Source: a marine actinobacterium MedAcidi-G1
GTDB taxonomy: Bacteria; Actinomycetota; Acidimicrobiia; Acidimicrobiales; MedAcidi-G1
Length of the DNA stretch: 64,000 nucleotides
Direction of reading: 5' to 3'
NCBI GenBank assembly: GCA_000817085.1
Contig: JUEM01000001.1
Coordinates: forward strand, 58,568 to 122,567
Below the pieces are notes generated by a model that did not search any database, was not told the origin of the DNA, and saw only the letters and a list, made by a program, of their open reading frames with translations. Of this stretch, positions 25,031 through 34,401 are shown in pieces. The stretch's first letter is position 1, and each line of letters opens with the position of its first letter. The position numbers and the translations under genes were made by a program.

Positions 25031-27117
25031 TGCAAATATTCGGACAGATACGTTTCGAAAAAGCAGGGACTGAAGAACCAGTCGGGCTGTTGGATACGGC
25101 CATTCTTGATCAGTGGAGAATCCCTTTTGGTTATTGGTTTGATCAGATGGTCGATTGGATGGATTTAAATGTGGGATGGTTCCTGGACGCAGTTAAGTGG
25201 CCTTTTAGTTTCTTGCTTGATAATTTTGTTAATTCTTTTTTGCTCACAGTTTCTTGGTTCTGGGTCGTTCTTTTTACGGTAGTTTTTGGCGCACTATTTA
25301 GAGCTCCGAGAATAGGTCTCCAATCAGGTTTTGCACTTGCACTTTGTGGCTTATTGGGCCAAGCATATTGGTTAGACACTATGAGAACCGTTGGAATGGT
25401 TATAGTCTCCGTTGCTCTTTGCTCTCTTATTGGGATTCCATTAGGTGTACTTTGTGCACGCAAAGATGCTGTTTGGGGTGTTGTGCGGCCAGTAATGGAT
25501 GCGATGCAGGTTATTCACTCTTTTACTTACATGGTTCCTTTCGTATTTTTCTTCAGTATTGGTGTCGTGCCCGCAACTATGGTGACGATGATTTACGCTT
25601 TACCTCCGTTAGTGCGGTTGACCAATCTTGGCATCAGGCAGGTGCCTGAAGACGTTGTTGAGGCAAGTCGAGCGTATGGAGCTCCTGAATCAAGGGTTTT
25701 GATCGATGTTCAGCTTCCATTGGCGAGACCAGCAATCATGACGGGATTAAATCAATGCTTGATGCTGTCAATAGCAATGGTTGGTATCGCAGCGATTATG
25801 GGTGCATCGGGATTAGGGCTTCAGGTATTTAGAGCAGTTCAAAACCTTGATGTGGGTTTAGGCTTTTCAGCAGGGTTTGCTCTGTTTCTGGTTTCGGTTG
25901 TGCTGGATCGACTTTCACAACCTGAAGACGATAATCGAAGACTTTACGACCGTGTTTCAGCGGCTGTAAGAGCCCGGAGAAGTACGGATGAAGAAATATT
26001 AAGTGAGCTGTCTGAACGAAGTAAAAATGCAGAAGTAAAAGAAGTTTCATGGGAAACCCCAGCCACACCGCAGGAACGTAAAGGCCTGCTTGTGTCAGGT
26101 ATGGGCGCAATTATTGCCTTTGTCTCTCTATTTCTGACGTGGGGTAATGATGCAGGTTTAATAGCAGGGCATTCTCGCGCTGATGATATTGATCTTGTTG
26201 GACAGTCGTTTAACGGTTTTTCAGCCTCGGGAGGAAGCTGGTACGGGATTTTAATTTTTGGTGCTGCCTGTTTCATGCTTACGGCAGCAGTTGCAACTAT
26301 CAGAAACCCAGGTTCTATTTCTAAATGGATGGGCGCCCACGGTGCAGTAATTTCATCATTCGTGATTTTATCTTCTTCTTTGACTTACCTTATTGCTAAT
26401 CCAGCACAAGGGACGGTTGCTTATTCTGATGGGGTAGGAAGTTACTTATCTTTAGTAGCGGGAATCTTAGGTCTTTGCGGCTCGCTTTATGCAATGCAAA
26501 CAGCACCGTTGTCGCCACATCGACCGTTAAGTGTTTCTATTGCATGGGGTAGGGTTCTAGCCGGTATAACAGCTGTTCTTTTCGTGCTGATAGGTTCGAT
26601 TTCTGGATGGACTTTCGATGAACGAGGAGCTACAGATTTACCACCAGAAGCCCAAGCAGAAATTAATGTTCTACGTGAAGAAGTCGAATTATCACCTGCG
26701 CTTGTTGCTATCAATAACTCAAAAATTAGTTCGTTAATCAACAAGTATCGCATGACGGTGAAGACCATTAATGATGGTATTACTCCAAATGGAGCGGGAC
26801 TGTCTTATTTGGCTATACCACTTGTAATAATCGGCTTTCTAGCCCTATTACCTGCGGTTGGAGTCTTTGGATTTAATGAGCATTTACGATGGCGATGGAG
26901 TGTAATCACATCTGGTATAGGGGCGGGTGTGTCTTTAATCGGGATTGGTTGGATAATAAGTTTGGCTAGAGTCTCAGATCTACAAATAGTCACCGGAGCA
27001 GGAGCTTTTTTGACTGCTTTGGGTGGAGCCGCGTTAGCGCTGTCATCTCGTTCACTTTTAAATGAATTTAATCGAGAAAAAGTATACGAAAACCCAAACG
27101 TCGGGCAGAATGTTTAA
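25027..27117 (+). CDS. proW: Glycine betaine-type ABC permease with extra C-terminal membrane domain
   Basis: A 696-residue protein. Residues 1-300 are a ProW/OpuAB permease with GLNQCLMLSIAMVGIAAIMGASGLG near 240-264 and the EAA loop VPEDVVEASRAYGAPES. From about residue 350 to the end is a second region with roughly eight hydrophobic segments not found in standard ProW (about 280-350 residues). The middle linker 300-345 is charged. No betaine-binding protein gene is nearby or visibly fused. The extra domain could be regulatory (osmosensing) or a coupling element; this is speculation. Confidence 0.87.
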   Translation: MMQIFGQIRFEKAGTEEPVGLLDTAILDQWRIPFGYWFDQMVDWMDLNVGWFLDAVKWPFSFLLDNFVNSFLLTVSWFWVVLFTVVFGALFRAPRIGLQSGFALALCGLLGQAYWLDTMRTVGMVIVSVALCSLIGIPLGVLCARKDAVWGVVRPVMDAMQVIHSFTYMVPFVFFFSIGVVPATMVTMIYALPPLVRLTNLGIRQVPEDVVEASRAYGAPESRVLIDVQLPLARPAIMTGLNQCLMLSIAMVGIAAIMGASGLGLQVFRAVQNLDVGLGFSAGFALFLVSVVLDRLSQPEDDNRRLYDRVSAAVRARRSTDEEILSELSERSKNAEVKEVSWETPATPQERKGLLVSGMGAIIAFVSLFLTWGNDAGLIAGHSRADDIDLVGQSFNGFSASGGSWYGILIFGAACFMLTAAVATIRNPGSISKWMGAHGAVISSFVILSSSLTYLIANPAQGTVAYSDGVGSYLSLVAGILGLCGSLYAMQTAPLSPHRPLSVSIAWGRVLAGITAVLFVLIGSISGWTFDERGATDLPPEAQAEINVLREEVELSPALVAINNSKISSLINKYRMTVKTINDGITPNGAGLSYLAIPLVIIGFLALLPAVGVFGFNEHLRWRWSVITSGIGAGVSLIGIGWIISLARVSDLQIVTGAGAFLTALGGAALALSSRSLLNEFNREKVYENPNVGQNV

Positions 27118-27138
27118 TCTGAATATTTAAGAGGCGAA

Positions 27139-28266
27139 ATGTCAGAGATAGTTAAAAAAAGATCTAAATCACGCGTATCGGGCGTAGACAGGTTTTTAAC
27201 CGTTGTTCGCGTTGTCATGGCATCGTTAATAGTTTTGGGAGTTGTCGCTTTTATTGCACAACAAGTATGGCCAGGCAATCCATTCGCAGACTGGAGAAAC
27301 CCTGATGCACGTGGTCTCTCGGGAGATCAATTTAAAGGCTTAGTAGTTTCTGGTTTATCCCAGGGTGCAATGTATGGACTTATCGCTTTGGGTTATTCAA
27401 TGGTGTATGGCGTTTTGGGATTTATAAATTTCGCTCATGGAGAAGTTTTCATGGTGGGAACTATGTCAGGTTGGATTACGTCTGAGAAGTTAAACGATGC
27501 TGGTTTGTGGGAAAGTAATTTTATTTTGTCACTCTTTCTAATTATTTTTGTAGCGATTACCACCTCGACTGTGACGGCGATAATTACTGAAAGGATCGCC
27601 TACAGGCCGTTGCGTAGTTCACCGCGTTTGATTCCTCTAATCACTTCTATAGGTGTTTCCTTTTTTATCCAAAACGCTGTATTGGGACTGTTTGGGCCAG
27701 CGAGTAAGGGGTATCCCCGCCTTCCAGAGTGGCTATCAAAGCAAAGATCAATTTTTACTGTCGAGATAGCTGGAACAAAGATTCTTGTAATGGTTGTAGC
27801 TGCGCTATCAATGGCAGGTCTTTGGTATCTGGTTGAGAGAACTCAAACAGGTAGAGCTATGAGAGCAGTTGCCGAAGATAAAGAGATTGCCTCACTTATG
27901 GGGATAAATGTGAATCGAACAATTGTCATTACGTTCGGCGTTGGTGGGGCCATGGCTGGAGTTGGTGGAATCCTTTGGGGTCTACTATTCAGAAGTGTTA
28001 CTCATATGACAGGTTTCTTGCCTGGAATTAAAGCGTTTACTGCTGCGGTTGTTGGAGGCATCGGAAATATGGGTGGAGCGATGGCCGGAGGCGTTTTTTT
28101 AGGATCGGCAGAATCTATAGCTCCTATGGTCATATTGGAACCACTTGGGGTCCCAGGCGTAAGTCAATTAAAAGATGCTGTAGCCTTTACCGTTCTCGTA
28201 CTTGTTTTATTATTTAAACCTGCTGGACTCTTTGGCGAGAAACTTTCGCAAGAGGATCGCGCATGA
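27139..28266 (+). CDS. livH: Branched-chain amino acid-type ABC permease LivH
   Basis: A 375-residue inner-membrane permease of the LivH family. Recognisable parts are LSQGAMYGLIALGYSMVYGVLGFINFAHGE, the ITERIAYRPLR loop, and GRAMRAVAEDKEIASLMGINV (EAA-like contact with the ATPase) followed by VGGIGNMGGAMAGG. Ribosome site AGAGGCG precedes the ATG. It is the first liv gene, 21 bp after proW, and overlaps livM by 4 bp. Confidence 0.92.
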   Translation: MSEIVKKRSKSRVSGVDRFLTVVRVVMASLIVLGVVAFIAQQVWPGNPFADWRNPDARGLSGDQFKGLVVSGLSQGAMYGLIALGYSMVYGVLGFINFAHGEVFMVGTMSGWITSEKLNDAGLWESNFILSLFLIIFVAITTSTVTAIITERIAYRPLRSSPRLIPLITSIGVSFFIQNAVLGLFGPASKGYPRLPEWLSKQRSIFTVEIAGTKILVMVVAALSMAGLWYLVERTQTGRAMRAVAEDKEIASLMGINVNRTIVITFGVGGAMAGVGGILWGLLFRSVTHMTGFLPGIKAFTAAVVGGIGNMGGAMAGGVFLGSAESIAPMVILEPLGVPGVSQLKDAVAFTVLVLVLLFKPAGLFGEKLSQEDRA

Positions 28267-30053
28267 TGACTTCTACTTTGGACTCTCGGAAACTTTTTAA
28301 TCTGAATTGGAAACGCATTTTATTTTGGGGTGGCATATGCGCGTTGTCTCAAGTCTTTATTTGTTTAGTCGGTCTTCCATCTGAGCTGAATAGACGAATA
28401 CTGATCGAGTCAACTCTTAGCCTCGGGTATCTTTTTATTCTTTGGATTCCTTTGGTATTTGGTTACATAGTTTCAAAAATGGTTGAGTTGGAAGGTATTG
28501 AAAACCCTAAACCCGGCGCATCAGATTTGCTAGCTGGAGCGTTAACAGGACTTCTGGGAAGTCTAGGTCTTGTGTTGGTGATGTTGGGTATCGAAAATAT
28601 CGATATGAGAGATCCCCTGATTAACTGGAATCCAAAACTATTCAGATTACTTACTTTTGAAAATAGTATTACCTTTGGAAGCCTGGTTTGGATCTCAGTA
28701 GGTGTAGTGCTCGGCACTGTTGGATCCTCTCTTCACCAGATTTCAGGCCAAATGCGAAAGATGTTTTCATATTCGATATTCGGTCTTTTTACGTTCGCAG
28801 TTTTAGAAGACGTAATAGATGATCTTTCAGAAGGCTTCCGTCTGGAATGGCTGAGCGACTTGATTTATGCAAAAAAGGGTGGGATGACAGTCACTTCAAC
28901 GATTGTTCTTGCCGTGTTACTAGCTTTACTTCCATTGATAACCCGTGGCAAATTAAAAGCGACAGTGACTCGCTATCGTTCAGATGTAACGCCAGGTGCT
29001 CAAAGGCGAAACTCTGTAATGTTATTTTCTATTATTGCAGTTTTAGTTATTGTGCTTCCATGGTTTTTAGGAGGGATCATTAACGAGCTTTTAGCTAACG
29101 TTGGACTCTTTTTGTTGCTGGCATTGGGTTTGAATATTGTGGTTGGCCTTGCAGGTCTTTTGGACCTTGGGTACGTCGCTTTCTTCGCTGTGGGAGGTTA
29201 CACAACTGCAGTTTTCACATCCCCAAATTCACCGTGGTTTTCCCCTGAAACTCATTTCGGTATCTCACTATTGGTTGTTGTAGTAATGGCGATCTTAGCG
29301 GGTCTTCTAATAGGTGCTCCCGTCATTCGAATGAGGGGAGACTATTTAGCAATTGTTACTTTAGGATTCGGTGAAATCATAAGACTGCTTTTCTTATCGG
29401 ATTGGTTAAAGCCGTACTTAGGTGGATCACAAGGTATTACTAACATCCCTCCTATAGATCTAGGTCCTTGGGAAGTAAGAGGAGCTGACCCCAGATCTGT
29501 TTTCTACATGGTTCTCGCTTTTTGTGTTCTAGCTATATACGTTTCATGGAGACTCCAAGGGTCTCGTTTAGGTCGAGCATGGATGGCTATAAGAGAAGAT
29601 GAGAGTGTCGCTGAAGTAATGGGAATAAATACGGTTAATTCCAAATTGATGGCTTTTGTGGTTGGAGCTGTGTTGGCTTCATTCAGCGGAGCTGTTTTGG
29701 CGGCCAAGGTCGGATCTGTTTTCCCCAAGAGTTTCGAAATTCTCGTATCAATCATAATTCTTGTAGTTGTGATAGTGGGAGGAATGGGCAGTATTACTGG
29801 AGTGATGGTTGGATCCTTGGTGTTGATAGGGATACTTGGAGGACCACGACAGCCGGGGCTTCTTCAAGAGTTTCAGAATTATAAATTGTTGATCTACGGA
29901 GCCTTACTTGTATTTATGATGCTCAAACGTCCTGAGGGCCTTGTGCCTACAGCACGTCGAACTAGAGAATTGCATCAAGAGGAATATCTCCAAGATGCAT
30001 GGCTAGGAGACGAAGAGACTGAGGAGAGTAAAGAAGTCGAGGAGAAACTATGA
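28263..30053 (+). CDS. livM: Branched-chain amino acid-type ABC permease LivM, extended
   Basis: A 596-residue LivM permease, about 250 residues longer than usual. The conserved core is residues 255-570: LLALGLNIVVGLAGLLDLGYVAFFAVGGYT, GDYLAIVTLGFGEIIRLL and GRAWMAIREDESVAEVMGIN. Residues 1-250 contain about five additional hydrophobic segments with no assigned domain. It overlaps livH and livG by 4 bp each. The extension makes this a large two-part membrane protein, similar in style to the neighbouring proW. Confidence 0.9.
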   Translation: MMTSTLDSRKLFNLNWKRILFWGGICALSQVFICLVGLPSELNRRILIESTLSLGYLFILWIPLVFGYIVSKMVELEGIENPKPGASDLLAGALTGLLGSLGLVLVMLGIENIDMRDPLINWNPKLFRLLTFENSITFGSLVWISVGVVLGTVGSSLHQISGQMRKMFSYSIFGLFTFAVLEDVIDDLSEGFRLEWLSDLIYAKKGGMTVTSTIVLAVLLALLPLITRGKLKATVTRYRSDVTPGAQRRNSVMLFSIIAVLVIVLPWFLGGIINELLANVGLFLLLALGLNIVVGLAGLLDLGYVAFFAVGGYTTAVFTSPNSPWFSPETHFGISLLVVVVMAILAGLLIGAPVIRMRGDYLAIVTLGFGEIIRLLFLSDWLKPYLGGSQGITNIPPIDLGPWEVRGADPRSVFYMVLAFCVLAIYVSWRLQGSRLGRAWMAIREDESVAEVMGINTVNSKLMAFVVGAVLASFSGAVLAAKVGSVFPKSFEILVSIIILVVVIVGGMGSITGVMVGSLVLIGILGGPRQPGLLQEFQNYKLLIYGALLVFMMLKRPEGLVPTARRTRELHQEEYLQDAWLGDEETEESKEVEEKL

Positions 30054-30835
30054 GTTTGCTGGAAATTCATAATCTTCAGGTCACTTTTGGGGGGCTAGAT
30101 GCACTTTCAGATCTCGATTTCTCCATCGAAGAAGGTGAAATCGTTAGTGTTATCGGACCTAATGGTGCTGGAAAAACAACATTTTTTAATACAATTTCGG
30201 GAATGATTCCTCCAACTAGTGGAGAAATTATCTTTAATGGTGAGTCAGTTCTGGGCCTTGACCCTAACCAAATAACAGAGATGGGAATCGCTCGAACATT
30301 CCAGAACGTGAGACTGTTTCCGAACATGACGGTCCTAGAAAATGTGATGGTTTCACAACACTGTCGAACTTCACAATTAATAATAGGAGCCTTGTTTCAA
30401 ACAAAAGCATTCAAACAAGAAGAGAAAGAAATCCGTGAACGCTCCGAAGAAATTTTGGGATTTTTTGGAACTCGTCTCGTTGGATACCGTTTAGATCAAC
30501 CAGCTTTTGCATTGTCATATGCAAATAGACGAAGACTAGAAATTGCACGTGCAATGGCTACGCAACCACGCTTATTGCTATTGGATGAGCCCGTCGCAGG
30601 TATGAACCCCATAGAAACGGCAGAGTTGACAGGACTAATCAGCAGACTGCGTGATGAATGGGGATTTACAATTGTAATCATCGAGCACGATATGAAAGTG
30701 GTTCGCGATGTTTCTGATCGCGTAGTAGTTCTAGATCACGGTGTGCCAATCGCTCAGGGAAATTATGACGAGGTTTCAACTAACCCAGATGTGATCGAAG
30801 CTTATTTGGGTCGACCAGTAGAGGCTAAATCATGA
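30050..30835 (+). CDS. livG: Branched-chain amino acid-type ABC ATPase LivG
   Basis: A 261-residue LivG ATPase. Walker A GPNGAGKTT at about residues 37-45, Q-loop IARTFQNVRLFPNMTV, signature FALSYANRRRLEIARAM (the LSYG variant typical of LivG), Walker B LLLLDEPVAGMNP and H-loop VIIEHDMKVV. It provides one nucleotide-binding half of the transporter. It overlaps both neighbours by 4 bp. Confidence 0.93.
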   Translation: MSLLEIHNLQVTFGGLDALSDLDFSIEEGEIVSVIGPNGAGKTTFFNTISGMIPPTSGEIIFNGESVLGLDPNQITEMGIARTFQNVRLFPNMTVLENVMVSQHCRTSQLIIGALFQTKAFKQEEKEIRERSEEILGFFGTRLVGYRLDQPAFALSYANRRRLEIARAMATQPRLLLLDEPVAGMNPIETAELTGLISRLRDEWGFTIVIIEHDMKVVRDVSDRVVVLDHGVPIAQGNYDEVSTNPDVIEAYLGRPVEAKS

Positions 30836-31554
30836 CAGAAACAGCTTTACTGGAGTTTCGTTCGGTTAACACTCATTACGGAGCCGTTCATATACTTAAA
30901 GATGTTGATCTAGCAATATACCCAGGTGAGATGGTTTGTTTACTAGGTGGTAATGCAAGCGGAAAATCAACGACTTTGAAAACTTTGTTAGGTATGGTTA
31001 CTCCCACTTCCGGTGAGGTCCTTCTAGACGGCGAAGTAGTTAATGACAAACCAACGAGTTACAGAGTAATTAACGGCGTGACGATGGTTCCTGAAAATCG
31101 TAGACTTTTCAAACGTTTAACAGTTAAAGAGAATCTCGAACTTGGTGCTTATCTAAGAGACGACAGAGAAGGAATCGAAGAAGATCTTGAAAATATTTAC
31201 GAACTTTTTCCTCGTGTTAAAGAAAGACTTACTCAAAAGGCAGGAACTCTTTCAGGAGGTGAGCAACAGATGGTAGCAATCGGTCGTGCCTTGATGTCTC
31301 GTCCTAGAGTTCTTCTTATGGACGAACCCTCCATGGGTCTAGCTCCTGCGCTCGTGCAACAGAACTTCGAACTAATTCAACAAATCCATGAAGAAGGAAT
31401 GGCTATTTTCATGGTGGAACAAAATGCGAATATGGCTTTATCTATAGCCGACAGAGGTTGGGTTTTACAGACAGGCAGAGTTGTACTTGACGACACTGCT
31501 GAAGCTTTGCTCGCCAATCCAGAACTGCGTTCGTCTTACCTTGGAGAGAGTTAG
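30832..31554 (+). CDS. livF: Branched-chain amino acid-type ABC ATPase LivF
   Basis: A 240-residue LivF ATPase. Walker A LGGNASGKSTT has Ala where Gly is usual in GxxGxGKS/T, the signature is LSGGEQQMVAIGRALM, Walker B LLMDEPSMGLAP and H-loop FMVEQNANMALS. It is the last gene of the run. No periplasmic binding protein (LivJ/K) or amidase gene is adjacent, so substrate specificity is open. It overlaps the convergent oxidoreductase gene by 4 bp. Confidence 0.92.
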   Translation: MTETALLEFRSVNTHYGAVHILKDVDLAIYPGEMVCLLGGNASGKSTTLKTLLGMVTPTSGEVLLDGEVVNDKPTSYRVINGVTMVPENRRLFKRLTVKENLELGAYLRDDREGIEEDLENIYELFPRVKERLTQKAGTLSGGEQQMVAIGRALMSRPRVLLMDEPSMGLAPALVQQNFELIQQIHEEGMAIFMVEQNANMALSIADRGWVLQTGRVVLDDTAEALLANPELRSSYLGES

Positions 31555-32738
31555 ATAACAGCTTTCTCTAAAAATGGTTCATTATTAAGAACTCGATCGT
31601 AACTAAGTTCGCTTAGGTCAAGAGATCTAAATTCGCCGTAAGTTATTAATTCACTTAGTCCTCTTCCGACGCCTGGACTTTGCTGGAACCCGTGTCCACT
31701 AAAACCGTTACAAAAAAAGAAATTTGGAAGTATTTTGGAAGAACCTATTATCGCATTTTGATCCAGTGTGTTGTACGCATAGTGACCCGCCCATGAGCTA
31801 ACTACTTTAATTTTCTCAAAAGCCGGAATGCGGTGAGCCAACACAGGCCAGATATTTTCTTGCCACTCTTCACCTCTTACTTTAAAGTCATCAGGGTCGA
31901 CTTCTAGGTCATTGGGAGGGGGAGCACCCGCTAGAAAATGAGGAGGATCGGTTCTGACATGAACTCCTGAAGGGTCAATAGTTAGTGGAAGAGTTTGTCC
32001 TCCCAGAACTTCACGGCAATCGAAAACAAAAGCCGCTCTTATTCTTGGTTCGACCGGAAGTTCCAGTCTCGCCATTTTTGCTACCCACTTAGCACGCGGA
32101 CCAGCACAATTTATTACACGTGAACATGAAATAACTTCTCCCGAATCTAATTTGACTTCATTTACAAGATTTTTGTTTTTGTCAATATTTAATGAGACAA
32201 CGCGATTATTTAAATATTCAACTCCGTTGTGTCTCGCTCGTATTTTGAAACCTTGCATCAATGAAAATGCATCTAATGTGCCTTCGTTTCTAATTCCTAA
32301 ACTCCCACCCTCTAGGTCATCAGTGTTCATATATGGGAATCTTTTTTTAATTTCACTTGTTGAAAGCAATGCAACTTCTGCGCCGCATTTCTTTTGGATC
32401 TCATGGTTATCTTTCAGATTTTCCATTCCGTCTTCACTGGCTAAAAACAAATAGCCAGTCTCGTGAAAAGGAAGTTCAGGTGCTTCGCCATTTACTTGAA
32501 CATGGTCATAAAAATTTGTAAAAAATTCTGTAGCAAACATTGACAGCTTTATATTGACTGGCTGTGAAAATTGGTGACGAATGCTTGCTTCTGAAAGTGC
32601 CGTGGAAGATTGCGCATATGTGGAATCCGGTTCGACAACTAATACATTTCCGTCGTAGTCAGGATTTTCGGAGAGCCAGTAGGCACTGGAGCTACCCATA
32701 ACTGCACCTCCGATGATTAAAGTGTCGAAATGTTTCAT
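31551..32738 (-). CDS. FAD-dependent amine/amino acid oxidoreductase (DAO family)
   Basis: A 395-residue FAD oxidoreductase of the D-amino acid oxidase/sarcosine oxidase-beta fold. The dinucleotide motif is TLIIGGAVMGSSSAYWLSE at residues 5-23, the mid-protein VINCAGPRAKWVA and the C-terminal FFCNGFSGHGFQQSPGVGRGLSELI are family landmarks. Likely substrates are N-methylated glycines such as sarcosine or dimethylglycine, or another secondary amine. It is separated by 58 bp from the hydantoinase genes, with which it probably shares an operon. Confidence 0.87.
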   Translation of the reverse strand: MKHFDTLIIGGAVMGSSSAYWLSENPDYDGNVLVVEPDSTYAQSSTALSEASIRHQFSQPVNIKLSMFATEFFTNFYDHVQVNGEAPELPFHETGYLFLASEDGMENLKDNHEIQKKCGAEVALLSTSEIKKRFPYMNTDDLEGGSLGIRNEGTLDAFSLMQGFKIRARHNGVEYLNNRVVSLNIDKNKNLVNEVKLDSGEVISCSRVINCAGPRAKWVAKMARLELPVEPRIRAAFVFDCREVLGGQTLPLTIDPSGVHVRTDPPHFLAGAPPPNDLEVDPDDFKVRGEEWQENIWPVLAHRIPAFEKIKVVSSWAGHYAYNTLDQNAIIGSSKILPNFFFCNGFSGHGFQQSPGVGRGLSELITYGEFRSLDLSELSYDRVLNNEPFLEKAVI

Positions 32739-32796
32739 GAGGTATCCTCAGCGTAAACCTAGACTTAAGTTTTTCTTAAATTTTTTATTCGACATT

Positions 32797-34401
32797 TTAT
32801 GAAACATAACCCTGCGCTAGATCATTGTTAATTGAATCCGGATTTCTTTCTTCTGGGTTACCGAAACCTCCTCCGCCTGGGAGTTCTAAAATTAATCGTC
32901 TTCCTTCTGGAACAGGTTGTTTCCCTTTTGCATCAAATGGTGTTCCATCATCAAGATACACCTTTCCGGGAGAACCGTTCTCCCCGCCATCACGTCCTCT
33001 TGCAGGGTTTTCAACCCGATCGAACATGCAGCTAAAGAAAAACTTGTAGCCCTTAGAAGGGGCTAGTTCAATTATTTGACCCAAACCACCTCGGTGGCGT
33101 CCGTTACCTCCTGAATTTGGACGCAACTCTTTTCGCCATATAACTATTGGTCCCACTTGCTCGGTTGCTTCGGATGACATCGTTCTAACGCCACTAGGAA
33201 AAGCAGTGCTGCTTAGTCCATCTAAATTTGGTCTAGCTCCCGTACCACCGCTATTGAACATTAATATTTCCCTTGGCGGTAAATCTGTATTTGACTCACT
33301 AGCTCTTGCACTCACGTGGAAGTTCCATAGAGCCCCTGCACCTTCCGCTGGAATGACATGCGGGAGAGCTTGAGATATTGCACCCAAGCAAAGGTCGGTG
33401 ACGAAATGTCCAGTTACATGCCTGACAGCTACGGGGTCGGGATGTTTGGCATTGAGTATGCAACCCTCTGGAGCGCTAACGGTGAAAGCTGCCAAGGATG
33501 CGTAGTTGCTAGGCATTTCGGGGGCTAGGGCTACAAGCATTGCATATGAATAATAAGCATGGGCATAAACCAAAGGAACGTTGACTCCGTGTTCACAGGT
33601 TGGCGAACTTCCCGCAAAATCGGCATGAGCACCGTCCTGGTTGACTGTGATATTTACCTTTAAGGTGACTGTTTCGTTGTAACCGTCTACTTGCATTTCA
33701 TTTTTGTATTCGCCGGGCTCCAACTTCGAAAGGCGCTTTATTGTAGCTTCGTGTGTTTTTTCGAAGATGAATTCAGCTAGATCTTCCAAGTCATCTAAAT
33801 CAAACTCTTCGAGCATTCCATGCAAGCGTCTCATACCTGTTTCATTAGATGTTGAAAGAGAGTGAAGATCGCCGATCACTTGTGAAGATTCGCGAACGTT
33901 ATGACGCACTATATTTATGAGGTCTTCATTCAATTTACCGCGTTCGAGCAGTTTCATAATGGGAACGAAAAGTCCCTCTTCGTAAACTTCAGTTGCGTCT
34001 GGTCCAAAACCTCTGCCGCCAACATCTACTACGTGAGCGGTGCAGCCGAAATAACCTATTAGGTTTGCATTTCTAAACACAGGGGTGACAACTGTGAAGT
34101 CATGCAAATGACCGGTTCCCTTCCATGGGTCATTAGTTATGTAAACGTCGCCTTCATAAATTCTGTGTGGTCCGATATCTTCGATAAAGTTAGCTACAGC
34201 CGCTGCCATAGTGTTTACATGTCCCGGTGTTCCAGTTATAGCCTGAGCGATCATTCTTCCTTTAGTGTCGTATACACCCGCTGAGAGATCTCCTGCTTCT
34301 CTTACACTCGTACTAAATGCTGTGCGCACGAGAGCCAGAGCTTGTTCTTCGACTATTGATATAAGACGGTTCCACATCACCTGGTTTTTCAGTTGGTTCA
34401 T
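32797..34401 (-). CDS. hyuB: Hydantoinase B / N-methylhydantoinase beta-type subunit
   Basis: A 534-residue HyuB-family subunit (hydantoinase B/oxoprolinase/acetone carboxylase alpha group). Landmarks are the N-terminal RTAFSTSVREAGDLSAGVYD, YITNDPWKGTGHLHDFTVVTPVF with clustered His/Asp metal-type residues, and the Gly-rich end ELPGGGGFGNPEER. It acts with HyuA, whose gene overlaps it by 4 bp, to open cyclic amides using ATP. Substrate is not determinable; hydantoins or oxoproline-like rings are usual. Confidence 0.9.
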   Translation of the reverse strand: MNQLKNQVMWNRLISIVEEQALALVRTAFSTSVREAGDLSAGVYDTKGRMIAQAITGTPGHVNTMAAAVANFIEDIGPHRIYEGDVYITNDPWKGTGHLHDFTVVTPVFRNANLIGYFGCTAHVVDVGGRGFGPDATEVYEEGLFVPIMKLLERGKLNEDLINIVRHNVRESSQVIGDLHSLSTSNETGMRRLHGMLEEFDLDDLEDLAEFIFEKTHEATIKRLSKLEPGEYKNEMQVDGYNETVTLKVNITVNQDGAHADFAGSSPTCEHGVNVPLVYAHAYYSYAMLVALAPEMPSNYASLAAFTVSAPEGCILNAKHPDPVAVRHVTGHFVTDLCLGAISQALPHVIPAEGAGALWNFHVSARASESNTDLPPREILMFNSGGTGARPNLDGLSSTAFPSGVRTMSSEATEQVGPIVIWRKELRPNSGGNGRHRGGLGQIIELAPSKGYKFFFSCMFDRVENPARGRDGGENGSPGKVYLDDGTPFDAKGKQPVPEGRRLILELPGGGGFGNPEERNPDSINNDLAQGYVS

